From an uncultured Alphaproteobacteria bacterium (lineage in GTDB: Bacteria > Pseudomonadota > Alphaproteobacteria > Methylaequorales > Methylaequoraceae), in the NCBI GenBank assembly GCA_902547955.1, contig CACCPY010000007.1, forward strand, positions 1-64,000: a stretch of DNA of 64,000 bases, written 5' to 3'. This document shows, piece after piece, positions 46,265 to 53,798 of the stretch. Within the stretch, counting starts at the first letter, position 1, and each line of letters begins with the position of its first letter. A program made the position numbers and the translations under genes. The notes beneath the pieces are model-generated. The model made no database searches. It had not been told where the DNA came from and saw nothing but the letters and a program-made list of their open reading frames with translations.

Positions 46265-47409
46265 CAACTAAGATAATCCACACTGGGTCTTCTCCTGAAA
46301 AAAACTTTGGCTCTATAAACATACCTGTTTATAAAAACTCCACTCTGATTTTTAATAATTACAATACATTTTTGAATGCTAAAAAAAGTAGGTTTGATTT
46401 ACCGTATTATGGAAGAATTAACACAAAAACTACAAGTAATTTAGCAAAAATTATATCAACTCTATATAAATCTAAATTCACAGTTTTGACTAGCTCTGGA
46501 CTCTCCGCAATTACTCTTACACTTAAAACTTTTTTAAAGAAAAATGATGAAGTATTAATTACTGAAAATTGTTATGAACCGGTTTTTAATTTCGCACAAA
46601 GCGAGTTATCAAAGTTTGGAGTAAAAGTAACATATTTTTCTAATAACTGTAAAAATTTAGAAAATCTAATTAAAGAGAATACAAAATTAATTTATGTTGA
46701 ATCTCCAGGATCTTTAAATTTTGAAGTTTCGGATTTAAAAAAAATTAGTAGTTTAGCAAAAAAGAACAAGATAATTAGCATTATCGATAATACTTGGTCA
46801 ACGTTTCTAGGATGTAATCCTTTAATTTTTGGATTTGACATTGTTATTGAATCAGCAACAAAATATATATCAGGTCATTCAGATAATTTTCTTGGAATAG
46901 TAACAACTAAATCTAAATTGATGTATGAATCAATTAAAAAAACGACAGTAAGATACGGTGACTTTGTTTCATCTGAGAGTTGTTATTCTGCGTTTAATGG
47001 CTTAAGAACTCTAAAAGTAAGAATTGAGAATCATAGTAAAAACGCATCCGAAATTTTTAATTTTTTAAAATCTAAAAAGATAGTTAGTAACATAAATTAT
47101 TTACCTGACAAAGGGAATAAAAATTATGAATTATGGAAGAAATATTACTCTTTAAGTAATGGGTTGATAACTTTTTCAATAATTAAAAAAGGTTTAGTAG
47201 AAAAATTTATCGATAATTTAAAAATTTTTAAAATTGGATTTAGTTGGGGTGGATATGAGAGTTTGATTTTGCCATTAAACAATTTAAAACCAACAAAAAA
47301 ATTAACGACAAATAATAAATATTGGTTTAGAATTCATGTAGGATTAGAAGATGTAAGTGATTTAAAAAAAGATCTTGAAAAGGCTATGGATATTTATGAA
47401 GCACAATGA
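46249..47409 (+). CDS. metC: Cystathionine beta-lyase
   Basis: PLP-dependent lyase of the Cys/Met metabolism family, 386 residues. The PLP lysine sits in ESATKYISGHSDNFLG (about 203-218), with the typical SGLSAITLTL (about 83-92) and SPGSLNFEVSD segments. The family includes cystathionine gamma-synthase and gamma-lyase; context with cysK and sseA and the W-S-T-F-L-G segment favours the methionine pathway's beta-lyase, giving homocysteine. ATG 46249. It overlaps the NDUFS4-like gene by 14 bases. Confidence 0.9.
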   Translation: MGKKIATKIIHTGSSPEKNFGSINIPVYKNSTLIFNNYNTFLNAKKSRFDLPYYGRINTKTTSNLAKIISTLYKSKFTVLTSSGLSAITLTLKTFLKKNDEVLITENCYEPVFNFAQSELSKFGVKVTYFSNNCKNLENLIKENTKLIYVESPGSLNFEVSDLKKISSLAKKNKIISIIDNTWSTFLGCNPLIFGFDIVIESATKYISGHSDNFLGIVTTKSKLMYESIKKTTVRYGDFVSSESCYSAFNGLRTLKVRIENHSKNASEIFNFLKSKKIVSNINYLPDKGNKNYELWKKYYSLSNGLITFSIIKKGLVEKFIDNLKIFKIGFSWGGYESLILPLNNLKPTKKLTTNNKYWFRIHVGLEDVSDLKKDLEKAMDIYEAQ

Positions 47410-47701
47410 CAAATTTTTAATATTTAAACCGGCAAAATCATCAATGCAATCTGGGCTAAAAAATACTAATAAGTGGTGTTTATCTAATTGCGAAATGAAT
47501 GATTCATATATTAGTAGCAAATTTTGTTGGAACGGAAGCTCAAATCCAGAGAAAAGAATTAAGCTTTTTTTCAAAACTTTGGATGAAGCAAAAAAATTTG
47601 CGTTAAAGAGGAATATATTATTTGAAATAATAGTTCCAACAAAAAGAAAAATTTTAAAAAAATCATATTCACAAAATTTTATGAAAAAAAAAAATGTCTG
47701 A
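47396..47701 (+). CDS. Complex I accessory subunit, NDUFS4-like
   Basis: Protein of 101 residues of the ETC complex I (NDUFS4/AQDQ) family, an accessory subunit at the NADH-oxidising arm shared by mitochondria and alphaproteobacteria. Matches are IFKPAKSSMQSG at the start, TNKWCLSNCEMND, the FCWNGSSNPEKRIKLFFKTLDEAKKFA segment (in pieces, about 45-72), and SYSQNFMKKK at the end. I choose ATG 47396; a TTG at 47375 would add 7 residues inside metC. Its place in a sulfur operon, away from the nuo operon, is normal for the family but not explained. Confidence 0.88.
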   Translation: MKHNDKFLIFKPAKSSMQSGLKNTNKWCLSNCEMNDSYISSKFCWNGSSNPEKRIKLFFKTLDEAKKFALKRNILFEIIVPTKRKILKKSYSQNFMKKKNV

Positions 47702-48194
47702 CCCTAATAAATTTTGTCCTCTATGGTTATACAAAATAATAATTTCAGTGACTGTTTATGATTATATAGTTAGAGATATAGCGATATTTGTTTCAACAAA
47801 AAAATTTGAGAGTTTTTTTAGCAAACATTATAAAGATCTTACAGTAGAGGAAATCGAAAATGGAGCAACAGCCGTAATTCAGTTTTTAGGAGAAGTAAAA
47901 ACAAAAGATCCATTTTTGCTTTTAAATCATTTTACTTACTCAATAGTTCAAGACATGAAAAAAAAAATGGATAGTTTTTTTAAAAAGAATCCTTACGACG
48001 GAGATTCAGAAAAAAGTTACAATTGTGAACTTGCATTAAAAGATTTTAAAGTTTTCTCTTTTTCTTGTAGATCAGGATTAACAAAAACTGCTCCTGCCGG
48101 TTGGGACATTTACAATGAAACAGAGCTTGGTCTTTTAAATAAAGCAATTGATAAAGAGTTTTCAATTGATGATATGATCGATAGTGTAATGTAA
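47694..48194 (+). CDS. Unrecognised cytoplasmic protein (166 residues)
   Basis: No family recognised. The product is mixed helical/strand without signal peptide or membrane helix. It has five cysteines (near 8, 108 and 122 among them) and an acidic C-terminus (KEFSIDDMIDSVM). The start ATG overlaps the NDUFS4-like gene by 8 bases and its stop abuts the methyltransferase start, so it is embedded in the operon. Sequence composition is ordinary for this genome, so it is probably real. Function unknown. Confidence 0.7.
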   Translation: MSDPNKFCPLWLYKIIISVTVYDYIVRDIAIFVSTKKFESFFSKHYKDLTVEEIENGATAVIQFLGEVKTKDPFLLLNHFTYSIVQDMKKKMDSFFKKNPYDGDSEKSYNCELALKDFKVFSFSCRSGLTKTAPAGWDIYNETELGLLNKAIDKEFSIDDMIDSVM

Positions 48195-48986
48195 ATGAAA
48201 AAAGCTATTTATATAATAATATTTTTTCTTTTTAGTTCAGTTGAATCTGAATCTCATAAGTTTGATCAAGAACTAAAAAATTCTGTTGAAAATTTGAGTA
48301 GGAGTAAAAAAAATGTAGCTAGAGATAAGTATAGAAACCCAATTGAAACTCTAAGTTTCTTTGAGATTGAAAAAAATAAAAAAGTGCTAGAAATTTCTCC
48401 CGGAGGTGGATATTACTCTGAAATAATCTCACATTACATGAGAAATACTGATAACTACTTTGTAACTGAATACAAATTTCCCCCCGTAGATGCAGTAAAA
48501 AAAGGACAGAAAAAATTTAAAAAATATTTTTCAGAAAACATTAATAACTTTGGTAATATTAACACTATATTATTTCTTGAAAATAACATACTAGAAAAAA
48601 ATGAAAAAAACTTTGATTTAGTTTTAACCTTTAGAAATACGCATAATTGGTTAGGTTCTAATACAGCTAAAAATGTTTATAAATCAATTTACGATTCAAT
48701 GAAAAAAGGTGCAATTTTGGGTATAGTTCAACATAAGGGAAATGAAGATATGGAAAAAAACTTTAATAATGGTTATGTTAAAGAATCATTTTTAATTGAT
48801 TTTATTGAAGAAATTGGGTTCCAGTTTGTAGAAAAATCCAATATCAATGCTAATTCCAAAGACACTAAAGACTATAAAAGTGGAGTTTGGACGTTGCCAC
48901 CAAGATTAGTAATGGGCGAAAAAGATAAAAAAAAATATTTAGAAATTGGCGAAAGTGATAGAATGACACTTAAATTCGTTAAATAA
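48195..48986 (+). CDS. Exported predicted SAM methyltransferase (COG4798-like)
   Basis: Methyltransferase-like protein of 263 residues with an N-terminal signal peptide or anchor (about 1-20, ending VESESHKF). The Rossmann motif is VLEISPGGGYYSEII (about 70-84). The LTFRNTHNWLGSN segment and the C-terminal SGVWTLPPRLVMG and IGESDRMTLKFVK are typical of exported predicted methyltransferases. SAM is not expected in the periplasm, so it may be an enzyme on the inside, or a repurposed fold. No spacer to the previous gene and 2 bases to the next. Substrate unknown. Confidence 0.8.
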   Translation: MKKAIYIIIFFLFSSVESESHKFDQELKNSVENLSRSKKNVARDKYRNPIETLSFFEIEKNKKVLEISPGGGYYSEIISHYMRNTDNYFVTEYKFPPVDAVKKGQKKFKKYFSENINNFGNINTILFLENNILEKNEKNFDLVLTFRNTHNWLGSNTAKNVYKSIYDSMKKGAILGIVQHKGNEDMEKNFNNGYVKESFLIDFIEEIGFQFVEKSNINANSKDTKDYKSGVWTLPPRLVMGEKDKKKYLEIGESDRMTLKFVK

Positions 48987-48988
48987 AA

Positions 48989-49777
48989 GTGATACACTTT
49001 ATAATAGCAAGTATGTCTGAGGCAAAAGCCTTTATAGATTACTATTCTTTAAAAAAAAAAAAAACTTCCAATTTTTCACTTTATTACAATGATCTGATTT
49101 CTTTAACAATTTGTGGTATTGGGAAGATTAATGCTGCAATGAGTATAGTCCAGACATTTTACGAATTTGAAAAACAAAAAAATAATATATGGATTAATTT
49201 TGGAGTTGCTGGGCATAAAAAAGAAAAAATAGGAAGCATTTTTTTAGTAGATAAAGTTATAGATAATGAAACTAAAAAAAAAAGATATCCATTCATTTTA
49301 GATAATTGTAAAATTAACCAAAATTCTTGTATAACTTATAATAAACCCAACTTTAATTACACAAACAATTTGTCAGATATGGAGGCGAGTGGTTTCTTTT
49401 TTGGATGTGAAAAATATTCATCTAAAGAATTTATTCATTCAATTAAAATTATTTCAGACAATGAAAAAAAAAAAATAAATTTTTTTAATAAAGATGAAGT
49501 CAAAAGTATGGTCTTAAATAAAATTGAAGATATCGACACTTTTATAAAAAAATTATACTCAACCTGGACTAATTATTTTGAAAAAAAAAAAAAAATAGAA
49601 AACACAATCAGAAATATATTAATTGACTATAGACTAACTTTTTCTGAAGAAAAGGAATTTAGTCGATGGTTATCAATGTATTTTTATCACACATCAAATT
49701 TAAAAATAAATTTTTTAGATAATAAAAAAGATATTCATACAAACATTCAAAATATAAAGAAAAAATTAGGAATATGA
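48989..49777 (+). CDS. Nucleoside phosphorylase/MTAN-like protein
   Basis: Protein of 262 residues of the purine nucleoside phosphorylase/MTA-SAH nucleosidase superfamily. Landmarks are FIIASMSEAKAF at the start, ICGIGKINAAMSI near 42-54, INFGVAGH near 70-77, LSDMEASGFFFGC with the catalytic Glu near 131, and KIISDNEKKK with the base-contacting Asp near 155. A lysine-rich C-terminal extension of about 85 residues (178-262) has no counterpart known to me. The start is GTG 48989, since the first beta strand begins there. Its end overlaps the SPL-like gene by four bases (ATGA), so the two are translationally coupled. Confidence 0.8.
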   Translation: MIHFIIASMSEAKAFIDYYSLKKKKTSNFSLYYNDLISLTICGIGKINAAMSIVQTFYEFEKQKNNIWINFGVAGHKKEKIGSIFLVDKVIDNETKKKRYPFILDNCKINQNSCITYNKPNFNYTNNLSDMEASGFFFGCEKYSSKEFIHSIKIISDNEKKKINFFNKDEVKSMVLNKIEDIDTFIKKLYSTWTNYFEKKKKIENTIRNILIDYRLTFSEEKEFSRWLSMYFYHTSNLKINFLDNKKDIHTNIQNIKKKLGI

Positions 49778-50742
49778 AATTTAACAACGTTTATATTGAA
49801 AGAGAAATTTTAAAATCCTTTTACACAAAAAATATACTAGACAAGATCAATTATGGAAAAATAATATTATGCGACAAATATACAGAAGTATTTAATCCAA
49901 AAAACCAAAATTTTAGAATTCAAAAGATGAATCCAAACATAATTTTGGCAAAAAAAAGAAAAAAATTAATATTTAAAACACCAGAGGATTATACAATTGG
50001 GTTCGAAAAAAATTTTTATTTTTCTCATATGTTAAATTGTGTGTACGATTGCAGTTATTGTTTTTTACAAGGTATGTTTAACTCTGCAAACTATCTAGTA
50101 TTTGTAAATTATGAAGATTATTTCAAAGAAATTGCAAAGATAATAAACACAAATACAAACAATAGGATATGTTTCTTTTCTGGATATGATTGCGACAGTC
50201 TTGCATTAGATTATTTAACAAATTTTGTAACAAACTTTGTAGATTTCTTTAGTAGATACCAAAATGCGTTTCTTGAAATAAGAACAAAAAGTGTAAATAT
50301 TAAACCACTTTTTAAATTCAAACCTTCCAAAAATATTATCATTGCTTACAGTATAAATCCTCAAAGTGTAATTGAAAAATTTGAGGAAAAAACGCCAAAC
50401 TTTGAAAAAAGATTAAATGCACTAAAAAAAATTCAAGAAAAAGGTTGGAATATTGGTTTAAGATTTGATCCTATATTTATTTCAAAAAAAAATAAGAATG
50501 AATACTTAATTTTTCTTGAAAGAATATTTTCTAAGCTTGACTGTTCCTTAATTCATTCTGTTACTATTGGGAAATTTAGAATGCCTGAAGTTTTTTTAAA
50601 AAAAATAATAAAAATTAGACCTGAGGATTCCTTTAATTTCACCAACTTTATAAAAAAGGATATTGAAGAGGAAATGATGATAAAACATTTCTACTCGAAC
50701 ATAGAAAAATATGTAAACAAAAATAAAATATTCTATAACTAA
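49774..50742 (+). CDS. Radical SAM protein, spore photoproduct lyase (SPL) family
   Basis: Radical SAM enzyme of 322 residues. The [4Fe-4S] motif C89-x3-C93-x2-C96 reads CVYDCSYCFLQG, matching SPL rather than generic radical SAM. C140 (YDCDSLALDYL) aligns with the SPL hydrogen-donating cysteine of spore formers (Cys141 in B. subtilis, from memory). Of the two B. subtilis tyrosines flanking the third cluster Cys, the first is kept (Y95) but the second is F97. This organism does not look like a spore former, so the substrate may be a different thymine photoproduct or nucleic-acid lesion. Coupled to the phosphorylase-like gene upstream; converges with the next gene by a 4-base overlap. Confidence 0.85.
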   Translation: MKFNNVYIEREILKSFYTKNILDKINYGKIILCDKYTEVFNPKNQNFRIQKMNPNIILAKKRKKLIFKTPEDYTIGFEKNFYFSHMLNCVYDCSYCFLQGMFNSANYLVFVNYEDYFKEIAKIINTNTNNRICFFSGYDCDSLALDYLTNFVTNFVDFFSRYQNAFLEIRTKSVNIKPLFKFKPSKNIIIAYSINPQSVIEKFEEKTPNFEKRLNALKKIQEKGWNIGLRFDPIFISKKNKNEYLIFLERIFSKLDCSLIHSVTIGKFRMPEVFLKKIIKIRPEDSFNFTNFIKKDIEEEMMIKHFYSNIEKYVNKNKIFYN

Positions 50743-51119
50743 AATTTCTTTTGTTTTGTCTCAAATTTTTTACAATTAAAAGTCAATGAACTAATCTTAT
50801 CCTCTGAATTTTTCTGAAAATTTAACACTAACTGACCACTATATCTTCCAATTATTCCAGAGACATTTCCTTTTGATTCTGGATAAATATCTATATCAGA
50901 AGCATGCCAGGAAATATTTGAATCAGTTACTTTAAAATTATCAGCAAAAAAATTTAGTCCTCCAAGCTCAATCCTTTTTGTTTTATAATCAATTATTAAA
51001 AAAACGTCCTTAACATCAAGACTTCGTACATCAATATAGTTATTTGTACAAATTAGATTTAACTCTGCAGAAAAAATAATTTTTGGAAAAATAAAAAAGA
51101 GCAAAAAGATTCTGATCAT
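50739..51119 (-). CDS. Unrecognised exported protein (126 residues)
   Basis: No family recognised. An N-terminal signal peptide (about 1-18, FFIFPKIIFSAE) is followed by a beta-rich domain of about 105 residues with two cysteines (near 24 and 117) that could pair. It is a minus-strand gene whose 3' end overlaps the SPL-like gene by four bases; its start faces the PDDEXK gene across 150 bases of AT-rich DNA with no visible feature. Probably periplasmic. Confidence 0.6.
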   Translation of the reverse strand: MIRIFLLFFIFPKIIFSAELNLICTNNYIDVRSLDVKDVFLIIDYKTKRIELGGLNFFADNFKVTDSNISWHASDIDIYPESKGNVSGIIGRYSGQLVLNFQKNSEDKISSLTFNCKKFETKQKKF

Positions 51120-51269
51120 AATTTGATAATTTCAAAAAAAAAAAAAATGTCAATTTTATTTTTTTTATTACTTAAATATTTGATTTTCGTTTAATTAATC
51201 TAAGTAAATATTTTTATAATATTTATAATAAATATTATTTTGGTTAAAAATTTGTTAGTTTAAAAAAAT

Positions 51270-51992
51270 ATGTGGAAAAAAAAAACATATATTAAAAATT
51301 CTTCTCATCCCTTTAAAATTAATAGAACTAAAATTGACTTGTATTTCGATTGTAAGAGATGTTTTTTCTTAGATCAAAAATTTGGAATTAAAAGACCACA
51401 TGGAACTCCTTTGGTATTAAATACAAAAGTTGTAGAAAAACTTAAATCTGAACTAGATTTATGCAGAGTTAAAAAAAAAATTCATCCTCAAGTGCTAGAA
51501 AATAATGTAAATTACATCCCAGCCAGTAATAAAAACTTACATGAGTGGAGAAATCCTTTTAAGGGTATAAGGTATCATCATAAACAGACAAATTTTTTAC
51601 TGAATGGATCAATTGATGATGTTTGGACAAATAACACTACAAAAAAAAATTATTGTTTAATTATTAAAAGTACAACAAAACAAAATAGGTTATCATACGA
51701 ACAAATTTGGAGTGGTTATTGGAGACAACTATCTTTTTATTCTTATCTTTTAGAGAAAAATTCTGTTGAAATGTCTAAAACTGGAATAATAGTTTTCATT
51801 AATGCAATGAATAATGACAAAAATTTTTCGTTTAAACTAAATATTTTTGAAAAAATTCTTGATGCTTCATGGATAGAATCAACTGTTATGAAAATATTCG
51901 AGCTTTTAAATAGTGAAAAAGTTCCAGAAAATAGTAATTATTGTAAGTATTGTAATTATTATTTTAGTATAAAAGATAAGATTAATGGATAA
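51270..51992 (+). CDS. PD-(D/E)XK nuclease-family protein (Cas4/AddB-like), probably inactive
   Basis: Protein of 240 residues of the PDDEXK superfamily. INRTKIDLYFDCKRCFFLDQ and GIKRPHGTPLVLN (about 17-52), EWRNPFKGIRY (about 92-102), GSIDDVW (about 113-119) and YWRQLSFYSYLL (about 150-161) match the family. The canonical D-x-K step (VVDYKATSK in relatives, from memory) reads LIIKSTTK, so the acidic residue is Ile131 while Lys133 is kept. Cysteine pairs C28/C31 and C225/C228 could hold a metal or Fe-S cluster. It overlaps the T4-like ligase gene by eight bases, implying cotranslation. Confidence 0.82.
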   Translation: MWKKKTYIKNSSHPFKINRTKIDLYFDCKRCFFLDQKFGIKRPHGTPLVLNTKVVEKLKSELDLCRVKKKIHPQVLENNVNYIPASNKNLHEWRNPFKGIRYHHKQTNFLLNGSIDDVWTNNTTKKNYCLIIKSTTKQNRLSYEQIWSGYWRQLSFYSYLLEKNSVEMSKTGIIVFINAMNNDKNFSFKLNIFEKILDASWIESTVMKIFELLNSEKVPENSNYCKYCNYYFSIKDKING

Positions 51993-53304
51993 CTCAGAAA
52001 TTATTAAGTTAATTGAATCATCAAACTCAAGATTGTTTAAAGAAAGCATAATTCTTGAACAGATGAAAAAAGGAAATGATATTTTTTTTAAAGGATTATC
52101 TTTTGCATACAATAAACTTTTAACATTTGGTGTAAAACAATTACCAGTTGCTGAAAAAAATGGACAGGGATTGGATTGGATAGAATTTTCAAAGATATGT
52201 GAAAAACTTATAAAAAGAGAACTTACAGGACATGCGGCAAGAGATCAAATTATAATTTTAAAGGATAAATCTTATAAAGATGAATGGAATTTTTTTTACA
52301 GGAGAATTCTACAAAAAGATATGAGGTGTGGATTATCTGAGAGGACTGTCAATAATGTAGCTAAAAAGAATAATTACGAGCAGTTCATAATCCCTGTTTT
52401 CTCTTGTCAATTAGCTCAAGACTGTGAACTTCATAAGAAAAAACTTAATGGAAAGAAAAGTCTTGAAGTTAAACTTGATGGTGTGAGAGCTGTCACAGTT
52501 ATATATCCAACTGGAAAAATTGATATGTTCAGTAGAAATGGAAAGGAGCTTAACAATTTCAATCATATTAAAGATGAAATTAGTAAAACCTTTAATATTT
52601 CATCAATTAAGGAGGCATTGGTTTTAGATGGGGAAATTGTGAGCGACGATTTTCAAACTCTTATGAAACAAATTCACAGAAAAAAGTCATCTCAAAATAA
52701 AGACGCAAAATTATTTTTATTCGACCTTTTACCTTTGGAATATTTCAAAAAAGGTATATATGAAAAATCATACTTCTCAAGAATTGAGGAATTGAAAAAA
52801 ATACATGAAAGATTCTTTGTTCAAAGTCACGTCATTAATATTATTGATTCGGTAAATGTTGATCTTGATACAGAAAAAGGCGAAATCGAATTTAAAAATT
52901 TTAATAAAAATTCAATTATCAATGGTTATGAGGGAATTATGATTAAAGATCCAGAATCGTTTTACGAGTGTAAAAGATCAACAACATGGTTAAAGTCTAA
53001 ACCATTTATAGAAATTTCTCTCGAAGTAAAAGATTATGAGGAAGGTACTGGGAGAAATAAAGGAAAACTGGGAGCTATAATTGCAGAGGGAATAGATGAA
53101 GATAAGAACTTTAAAACAAATGTTGGATCTGGTTTTACAGATTTACAAAGAAAAGAATTCTGGGAAGATAAAGATAAATTAATCGGCCAAATTATTGAAA
53201 TAAGAGCTGATTCAATTAGCAAGAGTCAGGACGGAGAAAACTGGAGTTTGAGATTTCCTAGATTTAAATCTTTCAGAGGCTTTGATAAAAAAGAAAAGTT
53301 GTAA
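51985..53304 (+). CDS. ATP-dependent DNA ligase, T4-type
   Basis: DNA ligase of 439 residues resembling phage T4 gp30 rather than the bacterial NAD-dependent LigA or LigD. The N-terminal domain has KDMRCGLSERTVNNVAKKN (about 111-129); the adenylation site is K163 in EVKLDGVRAV (motif I, KxDGxR). DGEIVSDDF, GYEGIMIKD and WLKSKPFIEI are further nucleotidyltransferase motifs, and WSLRFPRFKSFRGF near the C-terminus parallels the T4 end. Relative to T4 it is 50 residues shorter. A chromosomal LigA is expected elsewhere. Probable viral origin, taken with its nuclease-fold partner upstream. Confidence 0.92.
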   Translation: MDNSEIIKLIESSNSRLFKESIILEQMKKGNDIFFKGLSFAYNKLLTFGVKQLPVAEKNGQGLDWIEFSKICEKLIKRELTGHAARDQIIILKDKSYKDEWNFFYRRILQKDMRCGLSERTVNNVAKKNNYEQFIIPVFSCQLAQDCELHKKKLNGKKSLEVKLDGVRAVTVIYPTGKIDMFSRNGKELNNFNHIKDEISKTFNISSIKEALVLDGEIVSDDFQTLMKQIHRKKSSQNKDAKLFLFDLLPLEYFKKGIYEKSYFSRIEELKKIHERFFVQSHVINIIDSVNVDLDTEKGEIEFKNFNKNSIINGYEGIMIKDPESFYECKRSTTWLKSKPFIEISLEVKDYEEGTGRNKGKLGAIIAEGIDEDKNFKTNVGSGFTDLQRKEFWEDKDKLIGQIIEIRADSISKSQDGENWSLRFPRFKSFRGFDKKEKL

Positions 53305-53333
53305 TTTTATCACTGCAATTTTATATTTTTTAT

Positions 53334-53798
53334 ATGAATAATTATAAAATATTTTCTCTAATTTTGTGTTTTTTCATATTTTCTTGTGCAAATAAAGAAG
53401 ATAACAAACTCTTTGGACAAATCCTAGGGTCTGCAACAGGAGCTTACCTAGGTTCTAAATTTGGATCAGGAGTTGCCAGAGATCTTTCAACGATTTTTGG
53501 AGGAGCGGTAGGTTTTTTAATTGGAGGAAAAATAGCTGAAATTTTAGATGATGATGAAAAAAAGGATTTTAATGAAACCATATCAAATTCACTTGAAGGT
53601 AACAAAGACTTAGAGGTTGAAGAATGGCAAAGTAATAAGAATAAAGAAACGAAAGCAGAGATTATCCCTCTTAATAAATATGAATTAGATGAAAAAACAT
53701 GCAGGGACTTCAAAAAAATTATATCCAAAGATAAAAAAATAATTGAGGAAGAATCAACTGCATGCAGAGATGAAAATGGAAACTGGAGAGTTATTTAG
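53334..53798 (+). CDS. Glycine-zipper lipoprotein (17 kDa antigen type)
   Basis: Lipoprotein of 154 residues. The lipobox ends FIFSC (C18). A glycine-zipper membrane segment follows (GQILGSATGAYLGSKFGSG and GGAVGFLIGGKIAEIL, about 29-72), as in the 17 kDa surface antigens of Rickettsia. The remaining acidic/lysine tail holds two cysteines near 121 and 145 (EKTCRDF, STACRDENGNWRV). It probably sits in the outer membrane. Its 3' end overlaps the convergent MMPL gene by 8 bases. Confidence 0.82.
   Translation: MNNYKIFSLILCFFIFSCANKEDNKLFGQILGSATGAYLGSKFGSGVARDLSTIFGGAVGFLIGGKIAEILDDDEKKDFNETISNSLEGNKDLEVEEWQSNKNKETKAEIIPLNKYELDEKTCRDFKKIISKDKKIIEEESTACRDENGNWRVI

Noticed and set aside
51120-51269. 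Promoter or small RNA in the spacer upstream of the PDDEXK gene
   Set aside because: Only A/T-rich sequence with poly-A runs is visible; nothing distinctive can be supported.
53444-53728. Minus-strand open frame inside the glycine-zipper lipoprotein gene
   Set aside because: Antisense shadow of a gene with a clear lipobox and glycine zipper.
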